This document shows positions 9,166 through 17,331 of a DNA stretch of 64,000 bases, piece by piece (position 1 is the first letter of the stretch; each line of letters starts with the position of its first letter). A program made the translations under genes and the position numbers. Below the pieces are notes generated by a model, which saw only the letters and a program-made list of their open reading frames with translations, was not told the origin of the DNA and made no database searches. This stretch comes from Terrabacter terrigena. Its GTDB lineage: Bacteria > Actinomycetota > Actinomycetes > Actinomycetales > Dermatophilaceae. The DNA lies in contig NZ_JBHTKH010000001.1 in the NCBI RefSeq assembly GCF_042676085.1, positions 806,001 through 870,000 of the forward strand, given 5' to 3'.

Positions 9166-9182
9166 GGGACATCACCGCGGTC

Positions 9183-10406
9183 TCACAGAGCCGGCTCTCC
9201 CAGTCGGCTCAGGGCGGCGACGACCAGGGCCGAGGTGCCGGTGTCGAGAGTGGGCTGGATGAGCGGCGCGAAGAACGGCGAGTGGTTCGGCGGCGCCTCG
9301 ACGCCGGGCGCGAATCCGCCGATGCCCCAGTAGCAGTACGGGATCCCGAACGCCTCGGGCACCCGGCTGAAGTCCTCGCTCGCCGTCACCCTCCCGAGGT
9401 CGACGACGCGCTCGTCGCCGAAGTGGTCGCGGAACGCTCGGGTGACCGCCTCAGCGACGTCGGCATCGTTGTCGGTCAGCGGGTACTCGTCGTAGTGGTC
9501 GAACGTCGGCGGCTGGGGCGAGCCGGCGGCCTCGCACTCGGCCCTGACGATGCGCTCGATCGCAGCCAGCACCTGGCTCCTCACGGCGTCGTCGTAGGTG
9601 CGGACGTTGACGAGCAGCACGGCGCGGTCGGCGATGACGTTGCTCTTCGTGCCCGCGACACTGCTGCCCACCGTCACCACGGCGAACTCCCCGGGCTTCG
9701 TCTCGCGGGCCACGATCGTCTGCAGCCGCAGCACGACCGACGCTGCCAGCACGACCGGGTCGACGCTGAGGTGCGGCATGGAACCGTGAGATCCCTTGCC
9801 GAACAACGTGATCCGGATGCTGTCTCCGGCCGAGAGAACGGGGCCGACCTGGGTGCCGACCGCGCCCGACCGGAGTCCCAGCACGTGCTGCGCGAAGGCG
9901 ACCTCGGGTCGTGGGATCGCATCGACCAAACCCGCGTCGAGCATCGACTGCGCGCCTGCGGCCGTCTCCTCCGCCGGCTGGAAGACGGCGACGAACGTCC
10001 CGCCCCATTCCGACACACCCCGTGCGAGCAGCTCGGCGGCGCCGAGCAGGCACGTGACGTGGACGTCGTGGCCGCAGGCGTGCGAGATGCCCACGACGGC
10101 ACCGGTCTCGTCGGTGGAGGTCTCGCCGGACGCGTACGGCAGGTCGGTGAGCTCCGTGACGGGAAGGGCGTCCATGTCGGCTCGGGCCAGGACGACGGGT
10201 CCGGGACCGTTGTCGAGGACCCCCACGACCGCCCCACCGAGGTGCTGGACGGCATACCCCATCTGGCCGAGGCGCTCGGCGACGTTCGCGGCCGTGCGGA
10301 CCTCCTGCCCGCTCAGCTCGGGGTGCGCGTGCAGGTCGCGGTAGAAGTCCTCCTGCCACTCCCGCGTCTGCGACAGGCCTTGCAGCACGGTCTCGTCTCG
10401 ACTCAT
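9183..10406 (-). CDS. M20-family amidohydrolase (hippurate hydrolase-like)
   Basis: This 407-residue cytosolic metallo-amidohydrolase is of the M20D type (hippurate hydrolase, N-acyl amino acid and IAA-amino acid hydrolases). Metal and catalytic residues are visible: HAHPELSGQE near residue 26, ARADMDALPV around 75-83, HACGHD (109-114, C111 and H113) and the PAEET catalytic glutamates E146/E147. The C-terminal NHSPFF motif is also present. It is convergent with pobA, with 17 nt between stops. Next to benzoate genes, cleavage of benzoyl-glycine (hippurate) to benzoate is an attractive role, but substrate cannot be read from the sequence. Confidence 0.85.
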   Translation of the reverse strand: MSRDETVLQGLSQTREWQEDFYRDLHAHPELSGQEVRTAANVAERLGQMGYAVQHLGGAVVGVLDNGPGPVVLARADMDALPVTELTDLPYASGETSTDETGAVVGISHACGHDVHVTCLLGAAELLARGVSEWGGTFVAVFQPAEETAAGAQSMLDAGLVDAIPRPEVAFAQHVLGLRSGAVGTQVGPVLSAGDSIRITLFGKGSHGSMPHLSVDPVVLAASVVLRLQTIVARETKPGEFAVVTVGSSVAGTKSNVIADRAVLLVNVRTYDDAVRSQVLAAIERIVRAECEAAGSPQPPTFDHYDEYPLTDNDADVAEAVTRAFRDHFGDERVVDLGRVTASEDFSRVPEAFGIPYCYWGIGGFAPGVEAPPNHSPFFAPLIQPTLDTGTSALVVAALSRLGEPAL

Positions 10407-10434
10407 CGGACCTCCCGGGTCGCTCGGCCCTGCC

Positions 10435-10449
10435 GTCAGGTGACCTGAC
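10435..10449. promoter_or_regulatory. Perfect inverted repeat upstream of the amidohydrolase
   Basis: GTCAGGT-G-ACCTGAC has two perfect 7-bp arms around one central base. It lies 29-43 nt before the amidohydrolase start on the minus strand, where an operator would sit near the promoter. No cognate regulator gene adjoins it; the LysR and LuxR regulators nearby are possible users. Confidence 0.45.
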
Positions 10450-10543
10450 TCAGGCTACGCACCGTTGCCGACCGTCGGGGGGCGTGCCGCAGCAGCTCGC
10501 CGAGGAGGCTCCGAAGGCGAGCACGGCGAACGGTCGGCTGCGG

Positions 10544-10717
10544 TCAGCCGCGGCCGAGGAGGCGGGAGAAGAAGGACCGGGCGGCGGGCGCGCGAGTGTC
10601 GGCGTGGCCGGGGCAACGGTCGCCGGGCGCGACGCGGGCCATGACCTGGTCGACGTGCTGGCCGCAGCCGGCCCACGTCGTCTTGCCGCAGGTGGAACAG
10701 GTGGCGGGACGGCACAT
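10544..10717 (-). CDS. Small cysteine-rich (zinc-ribbon-like) conserved protein
   Basis: This 57-residue protein starts MCRPATCSTCGKTTWAGCGQ. The start is ATG 10717 behind an AGGAG ribosome site; a longer upstream frame lacks one. Four to five cysteines (CxxxxCxxC, GCG) plus H19, and a second Cys/His pair in DRCPGH, suggest a metal-binding ribbon. The KTTWAGCGQHV core is a widespread, poorly characterised bacterial motif. The C-terminus is basic and ends SRLLGRG. Function unknown. Confidence 0.72.
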   Translation of the reverse strand: MCRPATCSTCGKTTWAGCGQHVDQVMARVAPGDRCPGHADTRAPAARSFFSRLLGRG

Positions 10718-10910
10718 GGAGCTCTCCTGAGGGTTGGATACCCCTGCGGGTATCACTGTCGGAGTCGAGGGTACCGGTCGGGGTCACGTCCCGCCGACTC
10801 GTCATACGCTCGCCCGGACGACCCTGTCGATCTCGCCTGCCCCCGTTCGTGTAGGAGGTGTCGACGCGGCCGTGGACCAGCCCGGACCGCCAGCAACCGA
10901 AGGAGCAGAC

Positions 10911-11279
10911 ATGGCCGAGTACCTCCTGTACTTCAACCAGCAGTGGGTGGGCGACCACTCGGAGGAGTGGTTCCGCGGACGAGGGCCCCTGGCCATGGGA
11001 GTCGTGAACGACATGAGGGCGGCCGGGGTGTACGTCTTCGCCGGAGGTCTCGAGGAGGAGGACGGCCCGGTCTACGCCGCGGACCCGAACGGCAGCTCCG
11101 ACGCAGGCGTGATGGTCACCGACGGTCCGTACGTCGAGACCAAGGAGTGGCTGGGCGGGTTCGCCGTCGTGGACGTGCCCGACGACGAGACGGCCAAGAT
11201 GTGGGCCGCCAGGATCGCCGAGGCCTGCGGCTGGCCACACGAGGTCCGGCGTTTCAAGCCGCAGCCCAGGGTCGGCTAG
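10911..11279 (+). CDS. YCII-related (YciI/DGPF) domain protein
   Basis: This 122-residue protein starts at ATG 10911 behind GAAGGAG. It has the DGPF/YCII pattern: an MAEYLLYFNQQW first strand, a central TDGPYVETKEWLGGFAVVDV block and a C-terminal GWPHEVRRFKP. The family forms ferredoxin-like dimers; actinobacterial members often lie near ECF sigma factors, but no sigma factor is seen here. No reaction is established for the family. It appears monocistronic. Confidence 0.8.
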   Translation: MAEYLLYFNQQWVGDHSEEWFRGRGPLAMGVVNDMRAAGVYVFAGGLEEEDGPVYAADPNGSSDAGVMVTDGPYVETKEWLGGFAVVDVPDDETAKMWAARIAEACGWPHEVRRFKPQPRVG

Positions 11280-11384
11280 ACCCGCTGCCCGCTCGGGGCA
11301 GGCGGGCACGGCGCAGGTGCGTCCCACGGGACGGCGTCGACGGCATGCAGCGGCATACCGCTGAGCGCTACTTCCACGAGCGCG

Positions 11385-11400
11385 ACGAATGTACATTCGT
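11385..11400. promoter_or_regulatory. 16-bp perfect palindrome, candidate operator of the SorC-type regulator
   Basis: ACGAATGTACATTCGT is perfectly self-complementary. It lies about 160 nt before the SorC-type regulator gene. The core CGAAT-N4-ATTCG recurs at 12786-12799 and 22197-22210 in front of the two operons this regulator flanks, so the site probably serves autoregulation. No clear promoter was found around it. Confidence 0.7.
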
Positions 11401-11559
11401 TACTGAATTCCCAAGGCCCAGAGGGACGGTTGGAGGTCGCGCCGTGGCACGAGGCCGTCCCACCCCACTCCGGGCGCCGGCGAACCGCGCGAGCCGTGGG
11501 CGAACGCGCCCCACCGTGCGAGAATCTGCCGCGACCCGTCCCGCGACTCCGGAGGCATG

Positions 11560-12564
11560 ATGGTCAACCCGCTGGAGGCCGGCGACGCGGCTGCGACCGC
11601 CTTCGCCACGTCCGAGGACACCCGGCTCATGACGAAGATCGCCCGGATGTACCACGAGCAGGGCGTCCGACAGCCGGAGATCGCCAAGCGGCTCAACATC
11701 TCGCAGCCGCGGGTCTCCCGCCTGCTCAAGAAGGCCGTCGCCACCGGCATCGTGCGCACGACGGTCGTGGCCCCACGCGGCGTCTTCGCCGAGGTGGAGG
11801 ACGAGATCGAGCAGCAGTACGGCCTGCTCGAGGTGGTCGTCGCCGACACCGGCGAGGAGGACGACGAGTTCGTCATCGCCCCGGCGCTCGGGGCCGCCGC
11901 CGCGTTCTACCTCGAGACGACGCTGGCCGGTGGCGACCGCATCGGCGTCTCCTCGTGGAGCTCCACCCTCCTGGCGACGGTCGACTCCATGCGGCCGCGC
12001 ACGAGCCACGAGTGCGAGTCGGTGGTGCAGGTGCTCGGCGGCCTCGGCCAGCCCTCCGCCCAGGCCAGGGCGACCCACCTGGTGGGTCGGCTCGTGCAGG
12101 TCACGGGCGCCCAGGCGACGTACCTGCCCGCACCCGGGCTCGTCACCTCGGACGCGACCCGTCGCGCCCTGCTCGAGGAGGCCAGCATCGCGCAGGCGAT
12201 CGAGGCCTTCCCGAACCTCACGGTCCTGCTGGCCGGTATCGGCAGCCTCCTGCCCTCGGCCCTGCTCCGTGCCAGCGGCAACGCAGTCAGCTCGGAGGAC
12301 GAGGACCTCCTGCGCCGCGCCGGCGCGGTGGGCGACGTCTGCATGCGCTACTTCGACGGCGAGGGCGCCCCGGTGCAGAGCCACCTCGACGACCGCATCC
12401 TCGGCATCGACAGTGCGGCCCTGCTGCGGATCCCCCGCCGCATCGGCGTGGCCGGCGGCCGCCGCAAGCACGAGGCGATCCGGGCGGCCCTGCTCGGCGG
12501 ATGGATCAACACGCTCGTGACCGACAGCGCGACGGCGGACTACCTCCGCAGCGCGTCGCGCTGA
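11560..12564 (+). CDS. SorC-family (sugar-binding) transcriptional regulator
   Basis: This 334-residue regulator has an N-terminal helix-turn-helix (residues 34-58, GVRQPEIAKRLNISQPRVSR) and a C-terminal effector domain of the SorC/DeoR-like type, which binds phosphorylated sugars. In that domain VLGGLGQPSAQARA and the LLAGIGSL segment are typical sugar-phosphate-site sequences. ATG 11560 is chosen over ATG 11557 because GGAGG at 11551-11555 is too close to the first. It stands alone between a self-palindrome and a strong terminator, just upstream of the kinase operon. It most likely binds the CGAAT-N4-ATTCG sites and responds to the phosphorylated intermediate of that pathway; this is inference from motif sharing. 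Confidence 0.88.
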   Translation: MVNPLEAGDAAATAFATSEDTRLMTKIARMYHEQGVRQPEIAKRLNISQPRVSRLLKKAVATGIVRTTVVAPRGVFAEVEDEIEQQYGLLEVVVADTGEEDDEFVIAPALGAAAAFYLETTLAGGDRIGVSSWSSTLLATVDSMRPRTSHECESVVQVLGGLGQPSAQARATHLVGRLVQVTGAQATYLPAPGLVTSDATRRALLEEASIAQAIEAFPNLTVLLAGIGSLLPSALLRASGNAVSSEDEDLLRRAGAVGDVCMRYFDGEGAPVQSHLDDRILGIDSAALLRIPRRIGVAGGRRKHEAIRAALLGGWINTLVTDSATADYLRSASR

Positions 12565-12571
12565 CCCTGAT

Positions 12572-12589
12572 GGCGTACGCGCGTACGCC
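12572..12589. repeat. Perfect 18-bp palindrome after the SorC-type gene
   Basis: GGCGTACGCGCGTACGCC is perfectly self-complementary and lies 8 nt after the regulator stop. It could form a cruciform or be a binding site. It differs from the CGAAT-N4-ATTCG operator. No role is assigned. Confidence 0.4.
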
Positions 12590-12614
12590 CTCGCGCACGA
12601 CCGAAGCATCAGCC

Positions 12615-12647
12615 GGTGGCCGGCTCGCACCCCGCGAGCCGGCCACC
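12615..12647 (+). terminator. Strong hairpin terminator of the SorC-type gene
   Basis: GGTGGCCGGCTCGC and GCGAGCCGGCCACC are exact complements (14 bp) around the 5-nt loop ACCCC. It lies 50 nt after the regulator stop and separates that gene from the kinase operon promoter. There is no T-run, as is common in high-GC actinobacteria. A C-rich low-complexity tract (about 12660-12715) follows. Confidence 0.75.
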
Positions 12648-12734
12648 TGCGTCCTGGCTCCCGCCCGCCGCCGCCCGCCGTCGCCCGCCCCCGCCGCCGC
12701 CCGCCCGTCGTACGTCCGGCGCGGCGGCGGACCG

Positions 12735-12764
12735 TTGACACCCGGCACGCGCGCCCCCTAATCT
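12735..12764 (+). promoter_or_regulatory. Promoter of the kinase-isomerase-transketolase operon
   Basis: TTGACA (12735-12740), an 18-nt spacer and TAATCT (12759-12764) make a near-consensus housekeeping promoter. The expected start is near 12771, placing the operator at 12786 inside the transcribed leader. Confidence 0.7.
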
Positions 12765-12785
12765 GAGGACTTCTTCATTCACTAG

Positions 12786-12799
12786 CGAATGGATATTCG
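12786..12799 (+). promoter_or_regulatory. CGAAT-N4-ATTCG operator at the start of the kinase gene
   Basis: CGAATGGATATTCG begins 21 nt after the -10 box and ends against ATG 12800. The transporter promoter carries CGAATGGCTATTCA at the same 21-nt distance. Binding here would block elongation or translation starts. The shared sequence and shared spacing are the evidence for one regulator. Confidence 0.7.
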
Positions 12800-14389
12800 A
12801 TGACGAGCTCGGAGGCCCCGCGTCCCGTGCGAGGCGGGGCAACGCGAGGCGGGGCAACGCGAGGCGGGGCGGTGCTTGCCATCGACCAGGGCACGACGAA
12901 CACCAAGGCCATGCTGGTCGACGCGGCGTCCGGCCTGGTCGTCGCGCAGGCCTCGGCACCGACGAGCATCGGCTTCCCCGCACCCGGGTGGGTCGAGCAG
13001 GACGCCGAGTGCCTCTGGACCGCGAGTCTCGCCGCCATCGACGCGTGCCTCGCCCAGCAGCCCGACGCGGAGGTGCTCGGCATCGGCGTCTCGAACCAGC
13101 GCGAGACCGTCGTGTGCTGGAGTCGCAGCGAGGGCCGCCCATTGGGCCCGGCCCTCGGCTGGCAGGACGCCCGCACCGCGGCCTGGTGCGCCGACCTCGC
13201 GCAACGCCAGCCCACAGCGGCCCGGACCGTGCGGGACCGCACCGGCCTGTCGCTCGACCCCATGTTCTCCGCCCCGAAGTTCCGCAACCTCATCGACGCC
13301 GCCGTGGCAGGGGGCGCCGACCCGAGCGACGTCGCGGTCGGCACCGTCGACTCGTGGCTGGTCTGGCGTCTGACCGGTCAGCACGTCACCGAGCCGGGCA
13401 ACGCCTCTCGCACCCTGCTGCTCGACCTCGCCAGCCTGACGTGGCACGACGAGCTGCTCACGCTCTTCGGCATCGACGCCTCCCACCTGCCCGAGCTGCG
13501 GCCGTCCGACGCGACCTTCGGTGTCACCTCGACGCTGCACGGACGGCTGGCCGGCGGCGTCCCCGTTCTCGCGGTGCTCGCCGACTCGCACGCCGCCCTC
13601 TACCACCACGGATGCACGACCCCCGGCACCGGAAAGGCCACGTACGGCACCGGAACGTCGGTCATGAGCCCGACCAGCGACCCCGAGCCGGGGCCGCACG
13701 GCATCGCCACCACGGTCGCCTGGCACGTCGGTGGCCGGGCAACCTACGCCCGGGAGGGCAACATCGTCGCGTCAGGATCTGCGCTCGACTGGATGGCCGC
13801 GACGCTCGGCGTCCCCGAGGGCACCGCCGGCGGCGCGCACCTGACAGCCCTCGCTGCCGAGGTCCCCGACAGCGGTGGGGTCAGCTTCGTGCCCGCGTTC
13901 TCCGGGCTCGGGGCACCGTACTGGGACCGTTCGGCGGTCGGTGTCCTCGTCGGCGTCTCGGGCGGAACGACCCGCGGCCACCTCGCCCGCGCCGCTCTCG
14001 ACGCGGTGGCACACCAGGTCGCCGACGTCGTCGAGGCCATGGAGTCCGACGGCTCGGCGCGCATCGAGACCCTGCACGCCGACGGCGGCGCGACGGCGTC
14101 GCAGCTGCTGATGCAGGTCCAGGCGGACCTGCTCGCCCGACCGCTCGAGGTGGCGAGCAGCCCCGCAGCATCGGCCCTCGGCGCCGCCCGCCTGGCCGCG
14201 GAGCAGCTGGGCGTCGCAACGCCGCCGGCCGAGCCCGGGCGTCGTGTCACCCCGCACTGCACCGACTCCCCCCAATCGCGCGCCGCCCGGCTCGCCTGGG
14301 GCCAAGCCATCGCCCGCTCACGCGGAATGACTGTGTCGCAAACGGATTCGACTTCGAGCGACGAGACCATCGAGAGGAACGACCCATGA
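12800..14389 (+). CDS. FGGY-family carbohydrate kinase (apulose-kinase-like candidate)
   Basis: This is a 529-residue FGGY kinase. VLAIDQGTTNTK (from about residue 25) is the ATP phosphate-binding start; VGTVDSWLVWRLTG, GTGTSVM and the C-terminal HADGGATASQLLMQ segment (adenosine site) are typical. It would phosphorylate a ketose or polyol before cleavage by the transketolase encoded downstream. The start is unsure: ATG 12800 abuts the operator and has no ribosome site; GTG 12827 sits behind GGAGG, and GTG 12871 begins right at the conserved core. A 15-bp direct repeat encodes the extra RGGAT units in between. First gene of the operon; its stop overlaps the isomerase start (ATGA). Glycerol or xylulose kinase activity cannot be excluded. 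Confidence 0.88.
   Translation: MTSSEAPRPVRGGATRGGATRGGAVLAIDQGTTNTKAMLVDAASGLVVAQASAPTSIGFPAPGWVEQDAECLWTASLAAIDACLAQQPDAEVLGIGVSNQRETVVCWSRSEGRPLGPALGWQDARTAAWCADLAQRQPTAARTVRDRTGLSLDPMFSAPKFRNLIDAAVAGGADPSDVAVGTVDSWLVWRLTGQHVTEPGNASRTLLLDLASLTWHDELLTLFGIDASHLPELRPSDATFGVTSTLHGRLAGGVPVLAVLADSHAALYHHGCTTPGTGKATYGTGTSVMSPTSDPEPGPHGIATTVAWHVGGRATYAREGNIVASGSALDWMAATLGVPEGTAGGAHLTALAAEVPDSGGVSFVPAFSGLGAPYWDRSAVGVLVGVSGGTTRGHLARAALDAVAHQVADVVEAMESDGSARIETLHADGGATASQLLMQVQADLLARPLEVASSPAASALGAARLAAEQLGVATPPAEPGRRVTPHCTDSPQSRAARLAWGQAIARSRGMTVSQTDSTSSDETIERNDP
12829..12870 (+). repeat. 15-bp tandem direct repeat (2.8 copies) in the kinase 5' end
   Basis: GCGAGGCGGGGCAAC occurs at 12829-12843 and 12844-12858, and its first 12 bases again at 12859-12870. 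The unit is a multiple of three, so copy changes keep the frame and only change the number of RGGAT units before the kinase core. Each unit contains a GAGG that could mimic a ribosome site. Confidence 0.85.
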
Positions 14390-15378
14390 CCGACTACCCA
14401 CCCTTCGGAGCGGGCCTGTGGCACTTCGCGTCGTACGTCGACCGGTACGCCACCGACGGCTACGCCCCCGAGGTGAGCACCCTGGAGCAGATCGCACGCG
14501 CCGGCTCCGTCGGTGACCTGTCCTACGTCGACGTGCCCTACCCCTTCACCGAGGGCGTCACCGTCGACGACGTCAAGCAGGCCCTGGCCGACAACGGGCT
14601 GCAGGCCATCGGTGTCACTCCCGAGATCTACATGCGTCGATTCAGCAAGGGCGCCTTCACCAACCCCGACCCCGAGGTGCGCGCGGCGGCGCTCGCCGCC
14701 CTCAACGAGGCCGCCGACGTCGTCCGCACGCTCGAGGCCAAGTACCTCAAGGTGTGGCCGGGCCAGGACGGCTGGGACTACCCGCTGCAGGTCAACCACC
14801 ACGACCAGTGGGAGCTGGCGGTCTCCGGCATGCGCGAGCTCGCCCAGGCCAACCCCGACATCAAGATCGTCATCGAGTACAAGCCGCGCGAGCCCCGCAA
14901 CAAGATGTTCTGGGACTCCGCGGCCAAGACCGCCCTCGGCATCAAGGCGATGGGTGTCGACAACGTCGGCGTGCTCCTCGACTTCGGGCACGCCCTCTTC
15001 GGCGGCGAGTCCCCCGCTGCCGCAGCGCAGCTCCTCATCGACCACGGACTGCTCTGGGCCATGGACGTCAACGACAACCTGCGCAGCTGGGACGACGACA
15101 TGGTCGTCGGCACGGTGCATCCGATCGAGCTGTTCGAGTACTTCTACACGCTCAAGGTCAACGGGTGGGAGGGCGTCTGGCAGCTCGACCAGTTCCCCTT
15201 CCGCGAGGACACCGTCGAGGCGGCGAAGCTCTCCATCCGCTTCCTCAAGGCGATCTACCGCTCCCTCGAGCAGCTCGACATCGAGGCGCTGCGCGAGGCG
15301 CAGTCGCGCCAGGACGCCCTCGGCGCCCAGAGGCTCGTCCAGGACGTGCTCTTCGCGAACATCAGGGGCGAGGAATGA
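14386..15378 (+). CDS. Xylose-isomerase-like TIM-barrel sugar isomerase (apiose-isomerase-like candidate)
   Basis: This 330-residue protein belongs to the AP-endonuclease-2/xylose-isomerase-like TIM barrel group. Barrel strands with metal-ligand type residues can be seen: KIVIEYKPREPR (Glu), GVLLDFGHALF (Asp and His), AMDVNDNLRSWDDD, and the C-terminal WQLDQFPFRED. The N-terminus FGAGLWHFASYVDRYATDGY matches sugar isomerases acting on free sugars. Within a kinase-transketolase operon it would convert the imported aldose to the ketose that the kinase uses, as D-apiose isomerase does in the described pathway. L-rhamnose or other aldose isomerase activity remains possible. It overlaps both neighbours by ATGA. 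Confidence 0.82.
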   Translation: MTDYPPFGAGLWHFASYVDRYATDGYAPEVSTLEQIARAGSVGDLSYVDVPYPFTEGVTVDDVKQALADNGLQAIGVTPEIYMRRFSKGAFTNPDPEVRAAALAALNEAADVVRTLEAKYLKVWPGQDGWDYPLQVNHHDQWELAVSGMRELAQANPDIKIVIEYKPREPRNKMFWDSAAKTALGIKAMGVDNVGVLLDFGHALFGGESPAAAAQLLIDHGLLWAMDVNDNLRSWDDDMVVGTVHPIELFEYFYTLKVNGWEGVWQLDQFPFREDTVEAAKLSIRFLKAIYRSLEQLDIEALREAQSRQDALGAQRLVQDVLFANIRGEE

Positions 15379-16292
15379 CGACGACCGAGGACCTCGTCCC
15401 CCACGTCGACGCGCAGGCCGTGCCGCACGACACGCTGACCGTTCTCGGGCGTGTGCCCGCCGACGCGACGCGCGAGCAGGCGGTCGCCCACCTCGTCGAG
15501 GCCGCCCGCCTCGTCCGGCGGCGCGACATCGAGATGGTGCGCGCCGCAGGGCTCGGACACATCGGCGGCGAGTTCTCGGTCATAGACGTCCTGGTGACCC
15601 TCTACCTGCAGGCCATGAACGTCTCACCCGGCCAGCTCGACGACCCCGAGCGCGACCGCTTCATCCTCTCGAAGGGACATGCGGCCGCAGCGCTCTACAC
15701 GACCCTCGCCATGGCCGGGTTCCTCGAGCCGTCGCAGCTCGAGACCTTCATGCAACCGCAGTCGCAGCTCAACGGGCACCCAGCCCGCACGAAGATCGCG
15801 GCTGTGGAGGCGAGCACCGGCCCGCTCGGGCACGGGCTGCCCATCGCGGTCGGCACGGCGTTCGCCGGCAAGCTCGACGGGTCGGCGCGGCGTACGTTCG
15901 TCGTCGTCGGCGACGGTGAGCTGCAGGAGGGCTCGAACTGGGAGGCCCTCATGACGGCGGGCAACCACCGCCTGTCGCACCTGTGCGTCGTCGTCGACCG
16001 GAACCGCCTGCAGCAGGGCGCGCGGGTCGCCGACACCAACGACCTCGAGCCGCTCGCCGACAAGCTCGCCGCGTTCGGCCTGGAGGTCGTCGAGGTCGAC
16101 GGTCACGACCACGGGGCGCTGCTCGACGTCTTCGCCAACGTGCCTGCGGCGTCAGGCAAGCCGACGGCAGTCATCGCGCACACCATGAAGGGCCACCCGA
16201 TCTCGTTCATGTCCGACAACGTCGCCTGGCACCACAAGGTCCCCTCGGCCGACCAGGTGGCCCAGGCCCTCTCCGAGCTGGAGCAGTCATGA
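15375..16292 (+). CDS. Transketolase-like enzyme, N-terminal (thiamine diphosphate) subunit
   Basis: This 305-residue protein is the TPP-binding half of a split transketolase. GHIGGEFSVIDVL and SKGHAAAALY carry active-site histidines. The TPP motif runs from VVGDGELQEGSNWEA, then about 30 residues, to the NRLQQG end. A conserved GPLGHGLPIAVG precedes it. Housekeeping transketolase is a single chain of about 700 residues; split pairs occur in dedicated sugar pathways, including apulose-4-phosphate transketolase AptA/AptB. It overlaps the isomerase (ATGA) and the C-subunit gene (ATGA), so equal amounts are expected. Confidence 0.88.
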   Translation: MTTTEDLVPHVDAQAVPHDTLTVLGRVPADATREQAVAHLVEAARLVRRRDIEMVRAAGLGHIGGEFSVIDVLVTLYLQAMNVSPGQLDDPERDRFILSKGHAAAALYTTLAMAGFLEPSQLETFMQPQSQLNGHPARTKIAAVEASTGPLGHGLPIAVGTAFAGKLDGSARRTFVVVGDGELQEGSNWEALMTAGNHRLSHLCVVVDRNRLQQGARVADTNDLEPLADKLAAFGLEVVEVDGHDHGALLDVFANVPAASGKPTAVIAHTMKGHPISFMSDNVAWHHKVPSADQVAQALSELEQS

Positions 16293-17251
16293 CCGCCACC
16301 ACCGCGCCCGCCACCCCCGTCTCTCTGCACGACTGCCGCGACGCGTGGGTCACCGCCCTCATCGAGCTCGCCGAGGCCGACGACCGCATCGTGGCCGTCG
16401 TCAACGACTCGGTCGGCTCGAGCAAGCTCGCCCCGTTCCAGGAGCGGTTCCCCGAGCGGCTCGTCAACGTCGGCATCGCCGAGCAGGACATGGTGGGGGT
16501 CGGCGCCGGGCTCGCCAACGGCGGCAAGGTGCCGTTCGTCTCGGCCGCGGCCTGCTTCCTCACGGCCCGGGCGATGGAGCAGATCAAGGTCGACGCGGCG
16601 TACTCGCAGCACCACATGGTCCTCATCGGACAGAGCCCGGGCATGGCCTACGGCGAGCTCGGCCCGACCCACCACTCGATCGAGGACCTCGCCTGGCTCC
16701 GGTCGATCCCCGGTCTCACGGTCATCGTGCCGACCGACCCGACCGAGACGGCCCAGGCCGTCCGCTGGGCCGCCGGCGCGGGCTCCCCCGTCTTCATCCG
16801 GGTCAGCCGGATGGGCGTGCCGGACGTCATGCCCGAGGGCTACCGGTTCGAGCCCGGCCGCGCGGTTCAGCTCCGCGAGGGCAACGACGTCACGGTCGTC
16901 GCCACTGGCACGGCCGTCGCTCGCGCGCTTGCCGCCGCGAATCTCCTCGAGGCGCAAGGCGCGAGCGCGCGCGTGCTGGCGATGCCGACGATCAAGCCCC
17001 TCGACGGCGAATCTCTGCTGGCAGCCGCCGAGGAGACGGCCGGCATCGTGACCGTCGAGGAGGCCCTCACCTCCGGGCTCGGCGGCGCCGTCGCCGAGTA
17101 CCTCTCGACACGGCGCCCGACGCTGCTCCGCTTCGTCGGTGTGCCGGACACGTTCGCACCGACGGGCCCGGTCGAGTGGCTGCTCGACCACTTCAGCATC
17201 AGCGCCGAGGGCATCACCTCTGCGGCCCGGGAGATCCTCGACCGCCGCTGA
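16289..17251 (+). CDS. Transketolase-like enzyme, C-terminal (pyrimidine-binding) subunit
   Basis: This 320-residue partner subunit has the transketolase pyrimidine domain. ERLVNVGIAEQDMVGVGAG contains the glutamate that activates thiamine diphosphate. FLTARAMEQIKVDAAY and GPTHHSIEDLAWLRSIPGL are family hallmarks. The C-terminal domain runs from TVVATGTAVARAL to the end. With the preceding subunit it would move a two-carbon ketol unit from the phosphorylated ketose to an aldose phosphate. It is the last gene of the operon; a 16-bp-stem terminator begins 30 nt after its stop. Confidence 0.88.
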   Translation: MTATTAPATPVSLHDCRDAWVTALIELAEADDRIVAVVNDSVGSSKLAPFQERFPERLVNVGIAEQDMVGVGAGLANGGKVPFVSAAACFLTARAMEQIKVDAAYSQHHMVLIGQSPGMAYGELGPTHHSIEDLAWLRSIPGLTVIVPTDPTETAQAVRWAAGAGSPVFIRVSRMGVPDVMPEGYRFEPGRAVQLREGNDVTVVATGTAVARALAAANLLEAQGASARVLAMPTIKPLDGESLLAAAEETAGIVTVEEALTSGLGGAVAEYLSTRRPTLLRFVGVPDTFAPTGPVEWLLDHFSISAEGITSAAREILDRR

Positions 17252-17280
17252 GCGCATCGGGGTGCACGTGCGCCCCGAGG

Positions 17281-17331
17281 AGCCGGGCCGGTGTCCTTCG
17301 TCGTGGGGGGCGGGACACCGGTCCGGCTTTC
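17281..17331 (+). terminator. Hairpin terminator of the kinase-transketolase operon
   Basis: The arms 17281-17296 and 17313-17328 pair over 16 bp with one G-T pair, and a short T-run follows (17328-17330). The loop is G-rich. A smaller hairpin (17258-17277) comes just before it. Confidence 0.8.

Noticed and set aside
12655..12720. C-rich low-complexity tract as a possible regulatory element
   Set aside because: It follows the SorC terminator and consists of CCGC-type runs common in this genome's intergenic DNA; no symmetry or motif beyond composition.
12829..12870. Three tandem repeats taken as a possible CRISPR start
   Set aside because: The units are 15 bp with no spacers and lie inside a coding frame. 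No CRISPR array or cas gene was seen.
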